Assembly: GCA_023396115.1 (NCBI GenBank)
Contig: JAEWXC010000002.1
Coordinates: 1 to 64,000, forward strand
DNA length: 64,000 nt
Source of the DNA: Actinomycetes bacterium
Lineage (GTDB): Bacteria > Actinomycetota > Actinomycetes > Propionibacteriales > Nocardioidaceae
Reading direction: 5' to 3'
Part shown: one piece after another, positions 45,408 to 53,619 of the stretch
Numbering within the stretch: the stretch's first letter is position 1
Layout of the letters: each line of letters starts with the position of its first letter
Notes under the pieces: model-generated
The model's database searches: none
What the model saw: only the letters and a program-made list of their open reading frames with translations
Told to the model about the DNA's origin: nothing
Made by a program: the position numbers and the translations under genes

Positions 45408-46211
45408 TCAGCCCAGGACGCGGCGTCCGGGGCGCCGACGGGCAGCGAACCGGTCGTCGGACACGTCGAGGGCCAGCGGCAGCCCGAAGGTCTCCGAGAG
45501 GGTCTCCTCGGTGACCACCTCGTGCAGCGGACCGGCGACCACGACCCGTCCCTCGCGCAGCAGCAGGGCGTGTGTGAACCCCGGCGGGATCTCCTCGACG
45601 TGGTGCGAGACCAGCACCGTGGCGGGCGAGTCGGCGTCCATCGCGAGCGTGGTGAGCGTGGAGACCAGGTCCTCGCGTCCGCCGAGGTCCAGGCCGGCGG
45701 CCGGCTCGTCGAGGAGCAGCAGCTCGGGGTCGGTCATCAGGGCCCGGGCGATCTGCACCCGCTTGCGCTCCCCCGAGCTGAGCGTGCCGAAGGAACGACC
45801 GGACAGGTGCCCGGCCCCGACCTCGACGAGCAGCTCCTGGGCGCGCTCGTGGTCCATCTCGTCGTAGTGCTCACGCCAGCGCCCGAGCACGGCGTAGGAG
45901 GCCGAGACCACCACGTCCCGGACCAGCTCGTCGCGCGGGATCAGGTCGGCCAGGGCGGCACTGGTGAGGCCGATCCGGGGCCGCAGGTCGAACACGTCGA
46001 TCGTGCCGAGCACCTCGCCGAGGATGCCGGCGACCCCGTCACTGGGGTGCATCTGGGCGGCGGCGACCTGCAGCAGGGTGGTCTTCCCGGCGCCGTTGGG
46101 GCCCAGAACCACCCAGCGTTCGTCCTCCTCGACCGTCCAGTTGACCCGGTCCAGCAGGGTGCTCCTCTGGCGGCGGACGGTGAGGTCGGCGAACTCGAGG
46201 ACGGCACTCAT
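45408..46211 (-). CDS. ABC transporter ATP-binding protein, stand-alone
   Basis: 267 residues. Walker A GPNGAGKTT near residue 38, signature LSSGERKRVQIARAL, Walker B LLLLDEPAAGLD, switch His in VSHHVEEIP. The signature SSGE and the lack of a permease gene nearby recall the ModF/YbbL-like stand-alone ATPases; its partner is unknown. The ATG at 46211 is 7 bases after TAGGGT (46219-46224). Confidence 0.9.
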   Translation of the reverse strand: MSAVLEFADLTVRRQRSTLLDRVNWTVEEDERWVVLGPNGAGKTTLLQVAAAQMHPSDGVAGILGEVLGTIDVFDLRPRIGLTSAALADLIPRDELVRDVVVSASYAVLGRWREHYDEMDHERAQELLVEVGAGHLSGRSFGTLSSGERKRVQIARALMTDPELLLLDEPAAGLDLGGREDLVSTLTTLAMDADSPATVLVSHHVEEIPPGFTHALLLREGRVVVAGPLHEVVTEETLSETFGLPLALDVSDDRFAARRRPGRRVLG

Positions 46212-46264
46212 GCGGCTCACCCTATCCAGACCCCGCTCGGGGTCCGGAGGTAACGTCGCCGCTC

Positions 46265-46942
46265 GTGACCGCGTCCGATCCGCTGCCCCGTTCCGCCGTG
46301 CTGGCCTGGTGGGCCACGGCGTGGTTGCGCGGGCACGAGGTGACCGACCGGGTCCTGGACCACGTGCCCGGTGTCGGGATCACCGAGGTGCTGGCCGGCC
46401 TGCGCGCCAGCGGTGCCTCCGGGGTCGGGCTGGCGCTGCCGGTGCCCGGGGATCCGGTCGGGCTGGGCGGGCCGCGGCCGTTCAACGACGCCGCCCTCAC
46501 CGTCGAGGAGGCTGCGGTCAGCGACGCCGGCCAGGGCTTCGTCCCGGTGGGCCAGGGGTGGGAGCGTCACGAGGCGCACCGGCGCCAACTGCCCGACGTG
46601 GGCGAGGCGGACCGGGCGCTGCGCCGGGCCCTGCTGGGCACCGCCGACCGGCTCGCGGCGCTGGACGTCGCCCGGTGGCGCCCGGACCTGGCCGACGCCC
46701 TGTCCAACCTGCGGCACCTGCCCGCGGTCGAGGTGCCCGTCGGCGTGCCGGCACGCTGCGCGGACCTGGCCCGGCGGGCGGCCCTGGCCGAGGGCATCGT
46801 CGACCTGGCGCTGGTCGACGACGGTGCCGCGGTGTCGGCCTCCGAGGCGGGGCTGCGGCGCGACGCGTTGACCGACCTGGACCGGGCGGCACGGCGGGCC
46901 CTGGTCGCGGCCTGCTCCCCCGAGGTCTGGCCCGACTCCTGA
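46265..46942 (+). CDS. Conserved actinobacterial protein of unknown function
   Basis: 225 residues, not recognised. It begins MTASDPLPRSAVLAWWATAWLRGH and is mostly alpha-helical, Ala/Leu/Arg-rich, with no membrane segment or Cys pair. The GTG at 46265 is 8 bases after TAACGT (46251-46256). Divergent from the ABC ATPase gene by 53 bp and upstream of serB. Codon use matches the neighbours, so it is a real gene. Confidence 0.75.
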   Translation: MTASDPLPRSAVLAWWATAWLRGHEVTDRVLDHVPGVGITEVLAGLRASGASGVGLALPVPGDPVGLGGPRPFNDAALTVEEAAVSDAGQGFVPVGQGWERHEAHRRQLPDVGEADRALRRALLGTADRLAALDVARWRPDLADALSNLRHLPAVEVPVGVPARCADLARRAALAEGIVDLALVDDGAAVSASEAGLRRDALTDLDRAARRALVAACSPEVWPDS

Positions 46943-47030
46943 CCCGGGGCACGGCTCGCGGGTCACCCGGGGCCCGCACCCTGACACCGCGCCCCACCGG
47001 CCCGGCCGGGCGACTAGCCTTGGGCCTGAC

Positions 47031-48287
47031 ATGGACGCCACTCCTGACGTCGTCAGCCCCGCCCCGGCGGCCCTGACGCCCGAGACCCCGAAGACCCTGC
47101 TGATCACGCTGACCGGCAAGGACCGGCCCGGGGTCACGCACCGGATCACCAGCGTCCTGTCCGAGGCCGGCGTCGAGGTGCTGGACCTGGAGCAGATCGT
47201 GCTGCGGCGCCGCCTGGTCCTGGGGTTGCTGGTCACCGCGCCGCACGACTGGAAGCGTCTGCGTCGTCGGGTCGAGGACCTGGCTGCCGAGCTGGAGATG
47301 AGCGTCGAGGTCGAGCGCGGCGCCGGCGACAACCGGCCCCGCAAGACCGGCCGCAGCCACGTGACGGTGATCGGCAGCCCGCTCAAGGCCGGGGCGGTGG
47401 CCGCGATGACCGGCCGGATCGCCGACGCCGGCGCCAACATCGACCGGATCATCCGGATGGCGCGCTACCCGGTCACCGCGATCGACTTCCACGTCTCCGG
47501 GGCCGACCCCGAGCGGCTGCGCACGCTGCTGGCCAAGGAGGCCGCCCAGCAGGGCGTCGACGTGGCCGTGCAGCCCGCGAACCTGCTGCGCCGCGGCATG
47601 AAGCTGATCATCATGGACGTCGACTCCACCCTGATCCAGGGTGAGGTGATCGAGATGCTGGCCGCGCACGCCGGCGCCGAGGCCGAGGTCGCCCGGGTCA
47701 CCGAGGCCGCGATGCGCGGCGAACTGGACTTCGAGGAGTCCCTGCGCCAGCGGGTGGCCCGTCTGGAGGGCATCCCGGCCAGTGCCATCGACGAGGTGTA
47801 CCGCTCGATCGTGCTGGCTCCCGGTGCCCGGACGATGGTGCGCACCCTGCGGCGGCTCGGCTACCGGTTCGCGATCGTCTCCGGGGGTTTCTCGCAGATC
47901 ACCGACCGGCTGGCCGAGGACCTGGGCATCCACTTCGCCCGCGCCAACGAGCTGGAGATCGTCGACGGACACCTCACCGGCCGGATCGTGGGCGACGTGG
48001 TGGACCGGGCCGGCAAGGCCCGGGCGCTGCGCGAGTTCGCCGCGAAGATCGGTGTCACCGAGGCCAACGTGGTGGCGATCGGGGACGGCGCCAACGACCT
48101 GGACATGCTGAATGCGGCCGGGCTGGGCATCGCCTACAACGCCAAGCCGGCGGTCCGTGACGCCGCGGACACGTCGGTGAACGTGCCCTACCTGGACACG
48201 ATCATGTACCTGCTGGGGATCAGCCGCGAGGAGATCGAGGCCGCCGACGCCGAGGCGGGGATCATCACCCCCGCTCCCCCGGTCTGA
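47031..48287 (+). CDS. serB: Phosphoserine phosphatase SerB with ACT domains
   Basis: Last step of serine synthesis, dephosphorylating phosphoserine. 418 residues: two ACT-like regions (about 21-95 and 110-165), then a HAD phosphatase domain with catalytic IIMDVDSTLIQGE (D196, D198), SGGFSQI and GDGANDLDML. The layout equals mycobacterial SerB2, where ACT domains bind serine. A TAGCCT at 47015-47020 lies 10 bases before the ATG. Confidence 0.96.
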   Translation: MDATPDVVSPAPAALTPETPKTLLITLTGKDRPGVTHRITSVLSEAGVEVLDLEQIVLRRRLVLGLLVTAPHDWKRLRRRVEDLAAELEMSVEVERGAGDNRPRKTGRSHVTVIGSPLKAGAVAAMTGRIADAGANIDRIIRMARYPVTAIDFHVSGADPERLRTLLAKEAAQQGVDVAVQPANLLRRGMKLIIMDVDSTLIQGEVIEMLAAHAGAEAEVARVTEAAMRGELDFEESLRQRVARLEGIPASAIDEVYRSIVLAPGARTMVRTLRRLGYRFAIVSGGFSQITDRLAEDLGIHFARANELEIVDGHLTGRIVGDVVDRAGKARALREFAAKIGVTEANVVAIGDGANDLDMLNAAGLGIAYNAKPAVRDAADTSVNVPYLDTIMYLLGISREEIEAADAEAGIITPAPPV

Positions 48288-48326
48288 GGCCCCTCCCCGC
48301 CGGGGCTCAGCCGGGCCGGGGCGCGC

Positions 48327-49121
48327 TCAGTCGGTCTCCGGCAGCACGCCGCTCACCGCGGTGCCGTCCAGCTCGTCGTCGGTGTGCACGACGGCGAGCA
48401 TCCCCGCGGCCTCGACGATCTCCGCGGTGCGTGCCGCCTGGGGGCGTGAGGTCTCCACCAGCAGCACCCCGCCCGGTCGGAGCAGCCCCGGCGCGAGCTC
48501 GGCGACCCGGGCCTGCACCCGGGTGCCGTCGTCCCCGCCGTCGAGGGCGACCACGGGTTCGTGCACCCGGGCCTCGCGCGGCATCAACGACAGCTGGGCG
48601 CTGGGCACGTAGGGGGCGTTGGCGACCAGCACGTCGACCCGGCCGTCCAGCTCCTCCGGCACCCCGTCGGCCAGGTCCCCGGCCAGGGCGGTGCCGCCCA
48701 GGGGTGCCAGGTTCTCCAGCGCGCACAGCACCGAGGCCGGCAGCAGGTCGCAGGCGTGCACGCGCACGTCGCTGCGGGCGGTGGCCACCGCGGTCGCCAC
48801 CGGTGCGGCCCCGCAGCACATCTCCACCAGGACGCCGTGCCGGGGCAGTCGGGACAGTGCCAGCTCGAGCAGCAGCTCGGTACGCCGGCGCGGGACGAAG
48901 ACACCGGGGTGCACGGCGATCCGCACCCCGGCGAACAGGGCCCAGCCGACGATCTGCTCCAGCGGCTCGCCCTCGCACCGGGCCAGCACCGCTTCTGCCA
49001 GTTCGTTGCCCTCGAACTCGCGCAGCAGCAGCGCGGCCTCGTCCTCGGCGAACACCGACCCGGCCCGACGCAGCTGTGCTGCCAGCTCCTCGATCTCCGG
49101 GCCGGTCGGGGGCCGCTCCAC
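48327..49121 (-). CDS. PrmC/HemK-like N5-glutamine methyltransferase paralogue
   Basis: 264 residues. Helical N-terminal domain (LRRAGSVFAEDEAALLL), GVFVPRRRTELL, the SAM motif VEMCCGAAPVATAVA and the active-site NAPYVPS, which replaces the NPPY of true release-factor methylases. In other genomes this group is annotated as putative protein N(5)-glutamine methyltransferase; its target may differ from RF1/RF2. The GTG at 49121 is 9 bp after the SixA-like stop, with AGGAG six bases upstream, so the two are one operon. Confidence 0.87.
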   Translation of the reverse strand: MERPPTGPEIEELAAQLRRAGSVFAEDEAALLLREFEGNELAEAVLARCEGEPLEQIVGWALFAGVRIAVHPGVFVPRRRTELLLELALSRLPRHGVLVEMCCGAAPVATAVATARSDVRVHACDLLPASVLCALENLAPLGGTALAGDLADGVPEELDGRVDVLVANAPYVPSAQLSLMPREARVHEPVVALDGGDDGTRVQARVAELAPGLLRPGGVLLVETSRPQAARTAEIVEAAGMLAVVHTDDELDGTAVSGVLPETD

Positions 49122-49130
49122 GACCGGCTC

Positions 49131-49658
49131 CTAGCCGTCCGCGGGCAGCCGGGTGTCGACCATCCGGGCAGTCCCGAACGCCAACCGCTCCCAGGGGCCC
49201 TCGTACTCCAGCACCGCGGCCGAGGAGGGTGGGAACCCGTGGCGCAGCACGTCGGTGGCGTCGGTCCCGGTGCCGTCATCCAGGAGCAACACCAGCTGGG
49301 CGATGGTGGGGTTGTGCCCCACGACCAGCAGGGTGCGGGTCTCCGGCGCGGCCAGGGCACGGACCTCGTCGAGCAGCGCCTCCGGCCCGGCCTCGTACAG
49401 CGCCCGGGTGGCGTGCACGGCCCAGCCGGCGGCTCCGCGGACCAGGGTCTCGGTCTCCACCGTGCGGGCGGCGTCGGAGACCAGCGCCTGGTCCGGGACC
49501 ACCCCGGACGCGGCCAGCCAGGTGCCGACCCGTCCGGCCTGGCGCCGGCCCCGCTCGGTCAGGGTGCGTGCGTGGTCGGTCCTGGCCTCGTCACCCGCCT
49601 GGGCGTGGCGCAGCAGGACCAGGCGGCGGGGGGCGTCGGCGGCGGTCACGGGGTCCAC
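49131..49658 (-). CDS. SixA-like phosphohistidine phosphatase
   Basis: 175 residues of the short histidine-phosphatase group: LVLLRHAQAGDEARTDHARTLTERG holds the catalytic RHA and the DxxRxLxxRG motif; the second His is in VVGHNPTI. E. coli SixA removes phosphate from histidine phosphotransfer proteins, but the actual target here is unknown. Start GTG at 49658. Confidence 0.88.
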   Translation of the reverse strand: MDPVTAADAPRRLVLLRHAQAGDEARTDHARTLTERGRRQAGRVGTWLAASGVVPDQALVSDAARTVETETLVRGAAGWAVHATRALYEAGPEALLDEVRALAAPETRTLLVVGHNPTIAQLVLLLDDGTGTDATDVLRHGFPPSSAAVLEYEGPWERLAFGTARMVDTRLPADG

Positions 49659-49683
49659 TCTTGCACTGCCCCGGCCGGGTACG

Positions 49684-49703
49684 GATCACCCGTCCGGGTG
49701 ATT
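49684..49703 (-). terminator. Hairpin terminator after the fabI-like gene
   Basis: ATCACCC (49685-49691) and GGGTGAT (49696-49702) with a 4-base loop, extended by one G-T pair, 22 bases after the fabI stop. Confidence 0.5.
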
Positions 49704-49725
49704 CGCGGCCGGGTTCGGAGCACCC

Positions 49726-50496
49726 TCAGAGGCCCTGGGAGTGGAAGCCGCCGTCCACGTGCACGATCTCGCCGGTGGTGGCCGGGAAGAAGTCGCTGAG
49801 CAGGGCCACGACCGCACGGGCCGTGGGCTCGTGGTCGGACTCGTTCCAGCCGAGCGGGGCGCGGTCCTTCCACGCGGTCTCGAGGTCCTCGAACCCCGGG
49901 ATGGCCTTCGCAGCGAGCGTCTTCAGCGGACCCGCGGAGACCAGGTTGCAGCGGATGCCGTCGGGGCCCAGGTCGCGGGCCAGGTAGCGGGAGGTGGCCT
50001 CGAGGCCGGCCTTGGCCACGCCCATCCAGTCGTAGGCCGGCCAGGCCTGGGTCGCGTCGAACGTCAGCCCGACCACCGAGCTGCCGGGCCCCATCAGCGG
50101 CCGGGTGGCCAGGGCCAGCGACTTGAGCGAGTAGGCGGAGACCTGCACGGCCTGGGCCACGTCCTCCCAGGGGCCCTCCATGAACTTGCCGCCGAGCAGG
50201 GTCTCGGGGTTGCCGTAGGCGATCGAGTGCACGACGCCGTCCAGGCCGTCGACGTGCTCGCCGACCAGCTCGGGGAGCCGCTGCAGGTGCTCGGGGTCGG
50301 TGACGTCCAGCTCGAGCACGGGCGGCTCGACCGGCAGCCGCTTGGCGATGCGCCGGGTGATGCCCAGGGCGCGGCCGAAGTTCGAGATCAGCACCTGCGC
50401 CCCCTGCTCCTGCGCCACACGGGCGGTGGCGAAGCCGATCGAGGAGTCCATGGTGACGCCGGCCACGAGGATGCGCTTGCCGTCGAGGATGCCCAT
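49726..50496 (-). CDS. fabI: Enoyl-ACP reductase (FabI/InhA-like)
   Basis: NADH-dependent reductase of the last step of fatty-acid elongation, 256 residues. The cofactor loop is VAGVTMDSSIGFATARVAQEQGAQV; catalytic Tyr155 and Lys162 are in YDWMGVAK, the FabI/InhA spacing of six residues; GGFHSQGL ends the protein. Close to mycobacterial InhA in sequence (from memory). ATG at 50496 with AGGCAGGA about 8 bases upstream; the frame extends 26 codons upstream but overlaps the end of fabG. Same order as mabA-inhA. Confidence 0.95.
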   Translation of the reverse strand: MGILDGKRILVAGVTMDSSIGFATARVAQEQGAQVLISNFGRALGITRRIAKRLPVEPPVLELDVTDPEHLQRLPELVGEHVDGLDGVVHSIAYGNPETLLGGKFMEGPWEDVAQAVQVSAYSLKSLALATRPLMGPGSSVVGLTFDATQAWPAYDWMGVAKAGLEATSRYLARDLGPDGIRCNLVSAGPLKTLAAKAIPGFEDLETAWKDRAPLGWNESDHEPTARAVVALLSDFFPATTGEIVHVDGGFHSQGL

Positions 50497-50551
50497 GTGG
50501 GGGTCCTGCCTTTCAAGGAGGTCCGAGGAGGGAGTGCGGGGAGGTTCGGGG

Positions 50552-51277
50552 TCAGTGGCCCATGCCCAGGCCACCGTCGACCGGGATGACGGCGCCGGTG
50601 ACGTAGCCGGCGCCCGGGGAGGCCAGCCAGGTGACGGCCGAGGCGATCTCGTCGGGCTGCGCGTAGCGCCCCAGCGGGACCTGCTGCTTGATGGTGGCCT
50701 TCTGCTCGTCGGTGAGCACCTCGGTCATGTCGGTCTCGACGAAGCCGGGGGCGACGACGTTCGCGGTGATGCTGCGCGACCCGAGCTCCCGGGCCACCGA
50801 ACGGGCCAGACCGACCAGACCGGACTTGGAGGCCGCGTAGTTGACCTGCCCGGCGGAACCCAGCATCCCGACCACCGAGGAGATCAGCACGACCCGGCCG
50901 CGCTTGAGCCGCAGCATGCCCTTCGCGGCGCGGCGCACCACCCGGAACGTGCCGGTCAGGTTGGTGTCCAGGACCGAGTCCCAGGCCTCGTCGGACATCC
51001 GCAGCAGCAGGGTGTCGGCGGTGATCCCGGCGTTGGCGACCAGCACCTCCACCGGGCCGTGGGCCTCCTCGGCGGCCGCGAAGGCGGCGTCGACCTGGGC
51101 CTGGTCGGTGATGTCGCAGCGCAGGTCGAGCGCACCCTCGGGGGCGCCGCCGTTGCGGGTGGTGACGGCGACCCGGTCGCCCTGGGCCAGGAAGGCCTCG
51201 GCGACCGCGCGGCCGATGCCGCGGTTGCCGCCGGTGACGAGGACGGATCGGGGTGCTGAAGTCGGGGAAGCGCTCAC
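50552..51277 (-). CDS. fabG: 3-oxoacyl-ACP reductase FabG (MabA-like)
   Basis: NADPH-dependent reductase of fatty-acid synthesis, 241 residues. VLVTGGNRGIGRAVAEAF binds the cofactor; NAGIT, ISSV and NYAASKSGL carry the catalytic Asn, Ser, Tyr and Lys; GAVIPVDGGLGMGH closes the fold. Two GTG codons are possible (51283 and 51277); I prefer 51277 because TAGCGT (51286-51291) is then 8 bases upstream, the spacing seen for leaderless starts in this window, whereas 51283 would leave only two bases. First gene of the fabG-fabI operon. Confidence 0.94.
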   Translation of the reverse strand: MSASPTSAPRSVLVTGGNRGIGRAVAEAFLAQGDRVAVTTRNGGAPEGALDLRCDITDQAQVDAAFAAAEEAHGPVEVLVANAGITADTLLLRMSDEAWDSVLDTNLTGTFRVVRRAAKGMLRLKRGRVVLISSVVGMLGSAGQVNYAASKSGLVGLARSVARELGSRSITANVVAPGFVETDMTEVLTDEQKATIKQQVPLGRYAQPDEIASAVTWLASPGAGYVTGAVIPVDGGLGMGH

Positions 51278-51329
51278 GTCCACCGACGCTAACGATTACC
51301 GCGGGGTACTCCGAATGAGAGTGAGGCAG

Positions 51330-51373
51330 GGCACAGGGACGGCACAGGGACGGCACGGGGACGACACGGGGAC
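51330..51373. repeat. Four tandem 11-bp repeats
   Basis: GGCACAGGGAC occurs twice, followed by GGCACGGGGAC and GACACGGGGAC without gaps, about 50-95 bases upstream of the fabG start. Copy number could vary between strains. Confidence 0.8.
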
Positions 51374-51424
51374 GCCGCCGGACCCGGCCCCGGGCGCGGC
51401 CACTTGCCGGGACGTGCCGGGACG

Positions 51425-51463
51425 CACCCAGCCCCGCCAGAACGGGTCCGGCGGGGCTGGGTG
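51425..51463 (-). terminator. Hairpin terminator after dodecin
   Basis: A perfect 14-bp stem, CACCCAGCCCCGCC (51425-51438) with 51450-51463, and an 11-base loop, 22 bases after the dodecin stop. Confidence 0.7.
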
Positions 51464-51484
51464 GGACCGGTCAGGTCGTGGGGG

Positions 51485-51697
51485 TCACTCGTCCTCGAGG
51501 CGGAACCCGACCTTCATCGAGACCTGGAAGTGCTCCACGGCTCCGTCCTTGGCCTGTCCGCGCACCTGCGTCACCTCGAACCAGTCGATGTGGCGCAGCG
51601 TCTTGCCGGCACGCTCGATGCCGTTGCGGATGGCCTGGTCCACGCCCTCGGGCGAGGTCCCGACGATCTCGGTGACCCGGTAGGTGCGGTTCGACAT
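51485..51697 (-). CDS. Dodecin flavoprotein
   Basis: 70-residue dodecin, which assembles into dodecamers that store or buffer flavins (FMN in actinobacteria). The sequence runs YRVTEIVGTSPEGVDQAIRN, then HIDWFEVTQVRGQ with the flavin-stacking Trp, and ends VSMKVGFRLEDE. AGGAGG is 7 bases before the ATG at 51697. Monocistronic, bounded by a terminator. Confidence 0.95.
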   Translation of the reverse strand: MSNRTYRVTEIVGTSPEGVDQAIRNGIERAGKTLRHIDWFEVTQVRGQAKDGAVEHFQVSMKVGFRLEDE

Positions 51698-51798
51698 CGG
51701 TGTCCTCCTGGGGTGCTGGTCGACCGGGCGGATGCCCGTGCGGGTCACGCTACAAGGTGGCGCCGGACCCGTCCCCGCGGCGGCGTAGGCTGGAGGGC

Positions 51799-52107
51799 AT
51801 GGCCCGCCCGCACAGTCCCGCCGCACCGGTCCGGATCACCACCGCCCGGACCAGCCGGGCCGATGACATCGCCGGCCGACAGCGGCGCTACCTCATCTCG
51901 ATGGCGATCCGGTGCGCCTGTTTCGTGGGGGCGGTCGTCGCCGACGGCTGGTTGCGCTGGACCCTGGTGGTCGGCGCGATCGTGCTGCCGTACGTGGCGG
52001 TGGTCTTCGCCAACTCCGAGGAACAGCGCAGCGACGGCTTCGAACTCCGCTCCACCGGGGCGCACGCCGAGCTGACTTCCGGCGACACACGGCACGAAAA
52101 GTCGTGA
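51799..52107 (+). CDS. DUF3099 membrane protein
   Basis: 102 residues with two hydrophobic segments (about 36-52 and 56-70: CACFVGAVVADGWLRW and TLVVGAIVLPYVAVVFA), a small actinobacterial family of unknown function. The N-terminal ITTARTSRADDIAGRQRRYLI is typical. ATG 7 bases after TAGGCT (51786-51791). Confidence 0.88.
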   Translation: MARPHSPAAPVRITTARTSRADDIAGRQRRYLISMAIRCACFVGAVVADGWLRWTLVVGAIVLPYVAVVFANSEEQRSDGFELRSTGAHAELTSGDTRHEKS

Positions 52108-52111
52108 TCTC

Positions 52112-52139
52112 TGTTGCACGGGGCTCCGCGCGTGCAACA
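52112..52139 (+). terminator. Hairpin after the DUF3099 gene
   Basis: TGTTGCACG (52112-52120) and CGTGCAACA (52131-52139) form a perfect 9-bp stem with a 10-base loop, four bases after the stop codon, followed by ATTCTC. Confidence 0.6.
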
Positions 52140-52152
52140 ATTCTCGCGGTGG

Positions 52153-52222
52153 CCGGCACCCCCCGAGCTGGTCATCACCCCAGGTGCCGGACCGCCTCTC
52201 CCCGTGGCTGTCCGGCACCTGG
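52153..52222 (+). promoter_or_regulatory. Leader with mutually exclusive hairpins
   Basis: CCGGCACC (52153-52160) can pair with GGTGCCGG (52183-52190), which is also the core of a 13-bp perfect arm (52180-52192) pairing with 52210-52222. Only one hairpin can form at a time. The element ends about 90 bases before the 70-residue zinc protein start. Confidence 0.5.
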
Positions 52223-52312
52223 CTCGTTCCGGACACCGGTGCGGCACCAGCCGCGCAGCCGGCCCCCGCTCCCCGGGACCGCCCGGGCCACCTCGTGCAG
52301 ACGGAGGACCAC

Positions 52313-52525
52313 GTGAACGACGACCTCGACCGGTGCTCGGCCAAGGACTGCCAGCAGCCGGCGGTGTGGCAGCTGCGCTGGAACAACCCGCGCCTGCACA
52401 CGCCGGAGCGTCGCAAGATCTGGTTGGCGTGCGAGGAGCACCGCACGTCGCTGGGTGACTTCCTCGGAGCCCGCGGCTTCCTCAAGGACACGGTGCCGCA
52501 CCCGGCTCCCGACGGCGACAACTGA
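52313..52525 (+). CDS. Small Cys/His zinc-binding protein
   Basis: 70 residues conserved in actinobacteria (in some genomes mislabelled as acetone carboxylase, from memory). CSAKDC near the N-terminus and CEEH further on form a likely C4-type zinc site with His; RWNNPRLHTPERRKIWLAC is the conserved centre. GGAGG is six bases before the GTG at 52313; the longer frame upstream overlaps the structured leader. Convergent with moaA. Function unknown. Confidence 0.82.
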   Translation: MNDDLDRCSAKDCQQPAVWQLRWNNPRLHTPERRKIWLACEEHRTSLGDFLGARGFLKDTVPHPAPDGDN

Positions 52526-52562
52526 TCCCCACCCACCCCGGTGCCGCTGGGGTCGGGTCAGC

Positions 52563-53576
52563 TCAGCCGCCGATGGCGGACATCGGTCGGGTCGGCTGCA
52601 GGAACGACGGGTCGTCGATGCCGTGGCCGGGCAGCTTCCAGGCGACCGCGGCCTGCCAGAGCCGGGCCAGCTCGGCGTCGTCGGCCCCGTCCCGCAGGGC
52701 GGTGCGCAGGTCGGACTCCTCGCGGGCGAACAGGCAGTTGCGCACCTGCCCGTCGGCGGTGAGCCGGACCCGGTCGCAGTCACCGCAGAACGGTCGGGTG
52801 ACCGATGCGATGATGCCCACCTGGGCCGGACCGTCGTCGACCACGAACCGTTCCGCCGGGGCACTGCCGCGGTGCTCGGGGTCCGGGGTGAGCACGAACC
52901 GCTCCTGCAGCCGGGCCAGGGTCTCGTCGGCGGTGACCATCTCGTCGCGCCGCCAGCCGTGCTGGGCGTCCAGCGGCATCTGCTCGATGAACCGCAGCTC
53001 GTAGCCCTCGGCCAGGGCCCAGGCCAGCAGGTCGGGCGCCTCGTGGTCGTTGACCCCCCGCACCAGGACCGCGTTCACCTTCACCGGGCGCAGACCGGCC
53101 TCCCGGGCGGCTGCCAGACCGGCGAGCACCTCGTCGAGCCGGTCCCGGCGGGTGATCGCGGCGAAGGTCTCGGGCACCAGCGAGTCGAGGGAGACGTTGA
53201 CCCGGTTGACGCCCGCGGCGGCCAGGTCCGCGGCCCGGTGCCGCAGGCCCAGCCCGTTGGTGGTCAGCTGGATCCCCAGGTCCGGGTCGAGCGCGCGGGT
53301 GCCGGCGACCAGCTCGACCAGGCTGCGGCGCAGCAGCGGCTCTCCCCCGGTGAACCGGACCTGCCGGACACCGAGCCGGTGCACGGCCACGCCCAGCAGC
53401 CGCAGCAGCTCGGTGTCGGTCAGCTGGGTCTCCGGCGGCGCCCAGTCCAGGCCCTCGGCGGGCATGCAGTAGGTGCAGCGCAGGTTGCACCGGTCGGTCA
53501 GTGACACCCGCAGGTCGGTGGCGACCCGGCCGTGGGAGTCACGGAGTTCGGCCACGTCGGCAGGCTGGCGGGTCAC
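52563..53576 (-). CDS. moaA: GTP 3',8-cyclase MoaA (molybdopterin synthesis)
   Basis: Radical-SAM enzyme that starts molybdenum-cofactor synthesis from GTP. 337 residues: N-terminal 4Fe-4S cluster Cys at 30, 34 and 37 (CNLRCTYC), FTGGEPLLR for SAM, and the second cluster in FCGDCDRVRLTADGQVRNC. The protein ends in IGG, the activating Gly-Gly tail. The GTG at 53576 is 6 bases after TAGACT (53583-53588). Divergent from the SURF1 gene. Confidence 0.97.
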   Translation of the reverse strand: MTRQPADVAELRDSHGRVATDLRVSLTDRCNLRCTYCMPAEGLDWAPPETQLTDTELLRLLGVAVHRLGVRQVRFTGGEPLLRRSLVELVAGTRALDPDLGIQLTTNGLGLRHRAADLAAAGVNRVNVSLDSLVPETFAAITRRDRLDEVLAGLAAAREAGLRPVKVNAVLVRGVNDHEAPDLLAWALAEGYELRFIEQMPLDAQHGWRRDEMVTADETLARLQERFVLTPDPEHRGSAPAERFVVDDGPAQVGIIASVTRPFCGDCDRVRLTADGQVRNCLFAREESDLRTALRDGADDAELARLWQAAVAWKLPGHGIDDPSFLQPTRPMSAIGG

Positions 53577-53619
53577 CCGGCCAGTCTAGTTCTGGGGTCA
53601 CAGGGATAACCTCATCCGC

